Source: Datura wrightii
Lineage: Eukaryota; Streptophyta; Magnoliopsida; Solanales; Solanaceae
NCBI GenBank assembly: GCA_035772735.1
Contig: JASDFA010000003.1
Span: 159,333,001-159,397,000 of the forward strand
Reading direction: 5' to 3'
DNA: 64,000 bases
The translations under genes and the position numbers were made by a program. Positions 56,987 to 64,000 of the stretch are shown one piece after another. Each line of letters opens with the position of its first letter. The first letter of the stretch is position 1. Under the pieces are notes generated by a model. It searched no databases, was not told the origin of the DNA, and saw only the letters and a program-made list of their open reading frames with translations.

Positions 56987-58790
56987 ATGAGGGTATTGTA
57001 AAGGACTGAAAAAATATCTCATTGAAGCAAACATCAATATATATTATGATAGTATCATGGAGGACTGAGAGGTCTCACTAAATGACTGAAGCAAACCTCA
57101 ATGATATCATGCTAGTATATAAATATACAGTGATTGTATCAGAGGACTGAAGAGTGTCTCACTGAAAGACTGAAGCAAACCTCAATGATACTATGACAAC
57201 ATATAGATATGTTATGATGGTATAAGTGAGGACTGAAATAGGACTCAATGATACCATGAGAGTATATAGATATACTGTGATGGTATCGTTAAAGATTATG
57301 GAGTTTCTCACTAAAAGACTGAAGCAGACCTTAATGATATCATGCTAGTATATAGATATACTGTGATGGTATCATGAAGGACTAAGGAGTGTCTTACTGA
57401 AGGACTGAAGAAAACCTCAGTGATACCATGACAACATCTAGATATATTATGATGGTATAAGTGAGGACTGAAACAAACCTCAATGATACCATGACAGTAT
57501 ATAGATATATCATGATGGTATATTAAAGACTACAGAGTTTTTCACTGAGACTGAAGTAAACCTTAATGATATCATGCTAGTATATAGATAAACTATGATG
57601 GTATCATGGAGGACTGAGGAGTGTCTCGCTGAAGGACTGAAAAAGACCTCAATGATACCGCAATACTATATAACTATACTGTGATGTATCATCAAGGGCT
57701 GAGGAGTGTCTTATTGAAGAATTGAAGCAGACCTCAATGATACCAAGATAATATATAGATATATTGTGATGGTATCATGAAGGACAGAAGAAAACCTCAA
57801 TGATATCATACCAGTATATAAATATGTTGTAATGGTATCATAGAGGACTGAAGAGTGTTTCACTGAAAGATTGAAGCAAACCTCAATGATACCATGACAG
57901 TATATAGATATATTGTGACGGTATCATTGAAAACTGAGAAGTTTCTCGCTAAAAGACCAAAACAAACCTTAATAACATCATGCTACTATATAGATATACT
58001 ATGATGGTATATGAAGGACAGAGGAATTTCTTAATGAAGGATAAAAGAAGATCTCAATGATACTATGACAATATATAGATATATTGTGATGGTATCATTA
58101 AGGACTGAAGCAGAATTGAATGATACCATGACATTATATAGGTATATCATGATAGTATCATAGAAGAACTGAGGAGTGACTCACTAAAGGACTAAAAAGG
58201 ACCTCAATGATACCACAATATTATATAGGTATATTGTGATGGTATTATGGAAGGTTGAGGAGTGTCTTATTGAAGAACTGAAGCAGACCTCAATGATACC
58301 ATGATAATATATAGATATATTGTGATGGTATCATGGAGGACTGAGGAGTCTCACTGAAGGACTGAAGGAAACCTCAATGATACCACACTACTATATAGAT
58401 ATACTGTGATGGTATCGTTGAGGATTAATGCAGACCTAAATGATACCATGATAGCATATAGACATACTATGATTGTATCACTAAGGACTGATGATTTTCT
58501 CCGTAAAGGACTGAAGCTGACCTTAATGATTTCATGCTAGTATATAGATATACTATGATGGTATCATGGAGGATTGAAGAGTGTCTTATTGAAGGACTAA
58601 AACGGTCCTTCATGATACTATACAAGTATATAGTTATACCGTGATGGTATCATGGAGTGCTAAAGAATGCTTCATTGAAAAACTAAAGTAGTTCTCTTTG
58701 ATACCATGCCAGTATATAGATATATTATGATGGTATCATGGAGGACTGAAGAGTGTTCACTCAAGGACTAGAGGATACCTCAATAATAAA
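56905..58790 (+). repeat. Tandem array of about 23 hairpin-forming units
   Basis: Each unit is built around TGATACCATGACAGTATAT, AG, ATATACTGTGATGGTATCA, a near-perfect palindrome of ~40 bases. Units are joined by spacers of the type GGAGGACTGAGGAGTGTC and ACTGAAGGACTGAAGCAGAC. Distances between palindrome centres are mostly 77-90 bases, with regular short ones of 60-65. Individual units match the palindrome at about 15-18 of 19 paired positions. No ORF spans it. I do not recognise the family. Confidence 0.88.
56926..56984 (+). repeat. (AT)n microsatellite, 59 bp
   Basis: About 29 AT units. It sits between GATACCTTGCCAGTAAATG and ACCATGAGGGTA, that is, at the AT core of the first palindrome of the array. 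Confidence 0.97.
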
Positions 58791-59582
58791 AAAATAAAAA
58801 ATGTAAAATAAAAAAAGACAAAAAAATAAATAAAAATCCGATTATGGAAAAAAAAATTAGATAAAATTTTAAATGAATAAATAAATAAGATGAAAAAAAA
58901 TGAAAAGCAGAAAAAAGAAAAGAAAGGAATCAAATTTGAGAGTGAAATTATATTTCGGTGAAAAAAATAAAGGATAATATAATTTGAATTTTTTTTAACA
59001 AAAATAGAGAAAAAAGATAAAAAATAAAGAAAAATGAATAAAAGGAGTAGATAAATAAAAAATTGAACAATGAAAAAAAAGGAGCCAAATTTGAACATAA
59101 AATTAGATTATTGCGAAAAAATAGGAATAATGATTTGGAAAAAAATATTTTTTTATTAGTTTTGATTTTAATAAATAAACTAGTGATTTTAGTGTTTTTT
59201 GTAAATTACTTGTTGTAATTAAATTATTTAATTTTTTAATATTTTTATTAGTCTAAATATAATTAGATACCGTATTTATTTTTTTTATTAAAAACGTAAA
59301 ATAAAAAAATAAAAAAAAGATAAAAAAAATAGTAACAAAAATTTAAATTAATTTAAAAAGGAATAAATTAAAGAAATAGAGAAAAAAATAAATAAAGTAA
59401 TACCATCATAGTAACAACTAAGAGACAAAAAAGAAATAGTGCAGCGCTGACGTCAGCATGATGTAAGCCCGAAAAATGAATAAATAAAATAGGGTATTTT
59501 ATATAATATTTTGGAGGAATCAAAATAAAAGGGCATTCTCATATAAATACTTTATTTTTTATGGCATCTATGTAAGTTTTCC

Positions 59583-61570
59583 AAAATTTTATTAACCCGT
59601 CTCACACCCACAAAGCTTAAAACTCTCTCCACCCCGCCCCATTACCATCCATACGGATAATATAAGTTCAACATTGACAATAACAATCACATGCTATACA
59701 GAATATTATGAAAAAGACATCAAAATTCAAGATTAACTAGTCTATTAATCATCGGGTTAATTTTATAGATATTCATTCAACTTTAATATTATTGTACTAT
59801 GTAAATATCCAAATGTTTTTTGACTTTAGAAGGAGTTTAGTCTCTATTAGGGTTCTTGAAGACTTCTTTACTCTAATCCCTATCTCACATATATATAAAG
59901 GGTAACATATTTTCTTGAAGATGTATCTCGAAATTCCATGCATAAATTCCCGGGATATTCACAAAGAGATCAAGAAATCAAATATTGTCTTTCTCAAAGT
60001 CCCTGTCTGACGTTCCTAGATATCAAATACATCACAAGGAGGTCTAAATTATCCTACATTCAAGAAATACGTTACTAATAGCCTTTGAATCACAAAAACA
60101 TATTTAGAAGAGAAAAATCAAGGGAAAATAAAATTATATTCATAAACAAAAAATTCTATTTCATCAAATTTTATTTGTGATTTTCAGTCAATTTTCATCA
60201 CATAAAAATTTATTATAAATAAATTGGCAAGCGAAGTGGAACCAACTTTACCCTTTATCTTTTCCTCTTGCAATTCAAAGTCAGCTTCAAGATCAACTGG
60301 TGTGATGACTCACAGAATGAATAACAACGATCCCCGCAAAGACGATATCATCACTACATCTGTTGGTCATGTTTGTGGCTTGAATGGATTAGGCTTCACC
60401 TCCTGAAGGACGCGAAGAATAGCAAATCTCAAAGTGCAACTTCAAGCTCCGGGGGCAATATATTGCTTTTGTTCCATGGTTGCTATACTTTTTGACGTAT
60501 GAGCCTAAATTGCAAGTTGCCAAACTCTCGTTAATGTTTAAGAATAAACTACATATTACTCTTCCTGCTAGAGGTTAAACTGCATATGACACCCACAAAA
60601 AAAACAAAGAGAAGAGTGCTCATGTAGCATGCTGTCCGAAGTTAGAACATGCTAGATTGAAGCATTAACTTCAAACATTAATTTGTGTCCAACCAGAATG
60701 AGTTTCACTTTAATTTTTGGATATCTCATAGCCTACGAAGTGTCGTTTCTATAGAAAAAATATACAGATCTAGAGATCAACTTAAAAAGATTAATTCTTG
60801 TCGATCTACAAGTTTTTTGGATTGCACCTCTCCATCTCACTCTTTTCATTTTCTATAAATTCCAAGCTTGGCCTCAAATTTTAAACACTTAAAAACAAAC
60901 AAAAATATTTTTCTCTCCTCTGCATTCTCTGCATAAGTTTTCAACAGCAAAACTGTAAGTGTCAAGTATGATTCTGCTCTGTTATTTGAATTCGCTGGAG
61001 TTCTATAATTTGCATTGTCGCTATTATAGAAATGCTTTTCCGTTCTATCCTGGGAGGAAGTAACCCAAACCTTGGCAACAGTGAGGGGATTATAATTGCT
61101 TAAGAACACACAAGAAATTTGTGGGCTCAGAATAATTTTTTCTACTTCATCTATTTTTCTGGTTTCAATATTGTTTTATTATTTCATTATAAAATAGATA
61201 TTGAGAGTTTATTGAACTGATTAGAACGCAGTTACTAATAAGCTTATGGAATTATAAATTGTTTAATTTTTTTGTGTTCAGTTCTGGTGTGGAGACTAAA
61301 ACCTTTTGATTTTTTAATCCATTGTTGGAGACTAAAATCTTCAGATTTTCTACTCCTCTTTTTAGATTAAAATCCTTGTGATTTTCTACTCACGTTGATT
61401 ACTTAGTTTGAAGATATAAAAATTTTGCCAAGTAAATCTAATTGTTTGTACTTGGTTTGAAGATATAAAAACTTCGCGAAGTATATCTAATTGTTTGTAT
61501 TTAGTTTGAAGATATAAAAAAATTTGTCAGTTTACTGAAACGCTCTTGGTGTCAATTTCCTACAGAAAAA
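59583..61570 (+). other. Probable LTR/leader of the last copia element
   Basis: Upstream of the gag ATG at 61572. A possible TATA is TTCTATAAATTCC near 60851; the segment 61020-61110 (CTATCCTGGGAGGAAG, CAACAGTGAGGGGATT) and the repeated GGAGACTAAAA / GTTTGAAGATATAAAAA words (61290-61520, three copies of the second) look like a copia LTR and leader. I could not fix the LTR ends or a primer site. ORFs 60224-60406 and 60846-61109 show no domain. Confidence 0.45.
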
Positions 61571-61571
61571 A

Positions 61572-62510
61572 ATGACAACTGAAACAAAACAACAAAATGT
61601 TTCTGTTGCAAATGCTAGTCGTACAAATGTTGCTCCGACAATGGCTATTGCAGAGAAGCCAGAAAAGTTCGCCGGTATCGACTTTAAGAGGTGGCAGCAG
61701 AAGATGTTTTTCTATTTAACCACCCTCAGTCTGCAGCGATTTATCAATGAGGATGTTCCTACAGTGATAGAAGGAATTCCCGATAATGAAAAATTTGTCG
61801 TAATAGAGGCATGAAAACATTCAAATTTTTCCTGCAAGAATTACATCCTCAATGGCTTGGAGGATGACCTGTATAACGTCTTTTGTATGTGTAAATTTTC
61901 TAAAGAGTAGTGGAATTCCCTTGAGAAGAAAGACAAGACAGAAGACGCTAGACTAAAGAAGTATGTGACTGCAAAATTCTTGGACTTCAAAATGGTAGAC
62001 AACAAAACTGTAATGTCTCAAGTCCAAGAATTACAAGTCAACATTCATGACCTCCTTTTAGAAGATATAATCAAATTTAATAATTTTATTAAAAATATTG
62101 ATTGTGTTGCTAACTTTAGATTATCCTTTGAAGGTATGGTCATAAATGAAGCATTTCAAGTAGCAACATTCATCGAGAAGTTGCCTCCTTTGTGGAGTGA
62201 CTTTAAGAACTACTTGAAGTATAAGCACAATGAAATGACCCTTAAAGATCTGATTGTTCATCTTAGAATAGAAGAAGACAACAAGGCTGCAGAGAAGAAG
62301 TTTCGTGGAAAGTCAATAATATTGGGAGCAAATATTGTTAAAGAAGCACCCACAAATAAGAAGATAAAGAAGCCGTCTAGACCAAAAGGTTACCCGCCTA
62401 AGAAGAAGTTCAAAGGCAACTGCCACATTATGGGAAGTTTGGACATAAGGCCACTAATTGTCATGCTCTAAAGAAAGACAAAAAGAAGAGTCAAACAAAC
62501 ATGATTGAAG
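61572..62510 (+). pseudogene. Copia gag with stop and frameshift
   Basis: Starts at ATG 61572 (MTTETKQQNVSVANASRTN). KPEKFAGIDFKRWQQKMFFY is the standard gag start. A TGA at 61812-61814 (after VVIEA) and a later stop near 61910 interrupt it; it resumes at 61965 with KFLDFKMVDNKTVMSQVQEL, NEAFQVATFIEKLPPLWSD, FKNYLKYKHNEMTLKDLIVH and LRIEEDNKAAEKK. A one-base shift near 62430 falls inside the zinc knuckle: read across the shift, the residues KFGHKATNC are plain, but the second Cys is Tyr. Confidence 0.88.
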
Positions 62511-63890
62511 GAACCATGGAAATTGAGAACTTGTGTGCCATGTTGTCGGAGTGCAACTTGGTAGGAAACCCCAAAGAGTGGTGGATTGACCCAGGAGCTA
62601 CTTGTCACATCTTTGCCAACAGAGAGTTGTTTTCTTCTTATGCTGAAGCATGTCTAGATGAAACTATCTTCATGGGAAACTCCTCAGTTGCAAAAATTGA
62701 AAGAGTTGGAAAGATATGCTTGAAGATGACTTTGAGCAAAGTAGTGACTCTCAACAAAGTTCTCCATGTTTCAGAAATTCACAAGAATTTATTCTACCGC
62801 ACATCTCGTTAAAAACGGGTTTAAGTGTGTTTATATTTCTGGAAAAAGTTGTATTTAGCAAAAAAGATATGTACATAGGAAAAGACAACCTGACAGAAGG
62901 CCTTTTTAAGTTGAATGTAACTGCCATTGATATGAATAAAGTTGAAGTTTCTTCTTACTTGCTTGAGTCAAATTCTTTATGGCATTCTCGTTTAGGTCAT
63001 GTCAACTTCAAAACTTTGCATAAAATGATTAATTTAGAGTTATTTCCTAACTTTGAATGTAATCAATCAAAGTATCAAATATGTGTGGAATCAAAGTATG
63101 TTAAACATCCTTATAAGTCCGTTGAAAGGAATTCAAATCCTTTAGACTTAATTCATACTGATATTTGTGATATGAAGTCAATACTATCTCGAGGTGGAAA
63201 AAAGTAATTTATTACTTTCATTAACGACAGTACAAGATATTTCTATATTTACTTACTAAATAGTAAGGATGAAACAATTAATGCCTTCAGGCAATATAAA
63301 AGTAAAGTTGAAACACAATTAAACAAAAAATTAAAATGATAAGAAATAATAGGGATGACGAATGTGAATCTCTTTTTGAAGAAATATGTTTGGAATATGA
63401 TATTATTCATCAAACCACTATCCCTTACTCGCCACAATCAAATGGGATTGCAGAAAGAAAAAATAAAATGTTAAAGGAGATGATAAATGCCTTATTGATA
63501 AGTTCGGGTTTACCCCAGAACTTGTGGGGGGAAGCCATTATTACGGCTAATAAAATACTTAATCAAGTACCCCACAACAAAACACAATCAATTCCATATG
63601 AAAAATGAAAAGGAAGAAACCCCAATCTGAAATACTTCAAAGTGGGGGGGGGGGGGGGGGGGGGGGGGGCGTTTGGAAAAGGTACAAGTTAGGGTGAGAT
63701 AGGACCAAAAACTGTTGATTGTGTTTTCATAGGATATACCAAAAAAGTAAAGCATATCGATTTCTGGTTCACAAATTAAAAAATTCTAACATTCATGTAA
63801 ATACAGTAATTGAATCAGATAATGCTGAATTTTATGAAAATGTATATCCATATAAAATTGATTATGCGTCGTCTAGTAAAGGATCTAAAT
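62501..63890 (+). pseudogene. Copia protease, pre-integrase and integrase (broken)
   Basis: 62501-62812: ECNLVGNPKEWWIDPGATCH, where the protease DSG reads DPG. 62716-63207: LTEGLFKLNVTAIDMNKVEV, SLWHSRLGHVNFKTLHKMIN and LDLIHTDICDMKS (first integrase Asp), ended by TAA at 63205-63207, after which the frame continues (FITFINDSTRYFYIYLLNSK) to a TGA near 63337. 63336-63608: NNRDDECES, where the second catalytic Asp is Asn, then YSPQSNGIAERKNKM (catalytic Glu present) and SSGLPQNLWGEAI. After a TGA at 63606 and the poly(G) run, linker residues follow to ~63890. Confidence 0.88.
63644..63669 (+). repeat. Poly(G) run, 26 bases
   Basis: Twenty-six consecutive G inside former integrase-coding sequence, between AATACTTCAAAGT and CGTTTGGAAAAGG. 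It could be real slippage expansion of a GGGG codon context or an assembly error. Confidence 0.9.
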
Positions 63891-64000
63891 GACCTCGGGA
63901 AGAGATAAAGGAAGATTTCACTAATGAGGAGAATCCAAGACGTAGCAAACATTAAGGACTTCTACTTCCTTTGGACAGATTTTCTAATATTTTTGTTGAA

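Larger units (their letters stand above)
56244..59582. mobile_element. Candidate terminal-inverted-repeat element carrying a hairpin array
   Basis: The left end GGGAAAGTACACAAAATAG and the reverse complement of the right end, GGAAAACTTACATAGATG, are similar, and both are followed by CCATAAA. Flanks AAAATTTTTA and AAAATTTTAT could be a ~9-bp duplication in AT-rich DNA. Inside, a T-rich arm (about 56380-56760) faces an A-rich arm (about 58790-59410), with the tandem array between them. No transposase. The size and long subterminal arms suggest a non-autonomous Mutator-like or foldback element; this is tentative. The ORF 58757-59098 is translated A/T-rich DNA. Confidence 0.4.
61572..64000 (+). 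mobile_element. Ty1/copia element, plus strand, truncated by window end
   Basis: Gag, protease, pre-integrase and integrase in copia order, then the segment linking integrase to RT (VFIGYTKK, NTVIESDNAEF) up to the window end. RT, RNase H and the 3' LTR would lie beyond 64000. Multiple stops and shifts and a poly(G) run show that this copy is dead. Confidence 0.9.

Noticed and set aside
56905..58790. CRISPR-like or rDNA spacer interpretation of the array
   Set aside because: This is a plant chromosome; units carry no unique spacers and no rRNA or cas sequence is near. It is a tandem satellite-like array.
58757..59098. 113-aa minus-strand ORF rich in Phe, Leu and Ile
   Set aside because: A translation of an A-rich tract that mimics a membrane protein; no codon or domain support.

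Overview
This is plant nuclear DNA. It is AT-rich, carries one intron-containing plant gene, and is otherwise built from nested LTR retrotransposons, LINE remnants and small DNA elements. Several repeats look like Solanaceae families (an Ogre/Tat-like LTR, an Athila-like gag with a tRNA-Asp primer site, a copia element full of a GAACCTGGTTC motif), so a nightshade-family genome is my inference. It was not tested by a search.

Layout. 1-4476: decayed minus-strand Ty1/copia element, its distal LTR cut by the window edge. 4477-7139: AT-rich DNA with microsatellites and a minus-strand LINE RNase H relic. 7145-11269: solo LTR of 4.1 kb with a 5-bp target duplication. 11277-16320: one unidentified ORF, then AT-rich DNA. 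16401-17750: the only intact host gene, a two-exon major latex protein/Bet v 1 gene with TATA box and poly(A) signal. 18700-21140: degenerate coiled-coil ORFs, probably transposon derived. 21569-22086: hAT-like non-autonomous element with an 8-bp target duplication. 23192-24880: LINE ORF1 relic. 25257-26971: local duplications. 26864-33636: copia element (minus) with a 5-bp target duplication, internally deleted.

33640-54780 is a nest. A plus-strand copia relic (integrase and RNase H tail) is interrupted by an 18.1-kb Gypsy insertion (35285-53370, target duplication GTTAA). The 5' LTR of that Gypsy is itself split by a 9.6-kb Athila-like element (38183-47752, minus, target duplication GACCG). 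Both inner elements lack reverse transcriptase and integrase; the Gypsy keeps only gag, and the Athila-like element keeps gag, protease and a 3' putative-plant-transposon ORF. They could have moved only with enzymes supplied in trans.

54940-55575 is a long foldback. 56244-59582 is a candidate terminal-inverted-repeat element. Its core is a tandem array of about 23 hairpin-forming units with a roughly 320-bp higher-order rhythm; this is the most unusual structure here. 59583-64000 holds the leader and the gag-integrase part of another plus-strand copia element, running off the right end and interrupted by a 26-base poly(G) run.

No rRNA, tRNA, CRISPR or bacterial-type operon was seen. Positions of LTR ends, target duplications, primer sites and splice sites were read directly; family names rest on motif recognition.
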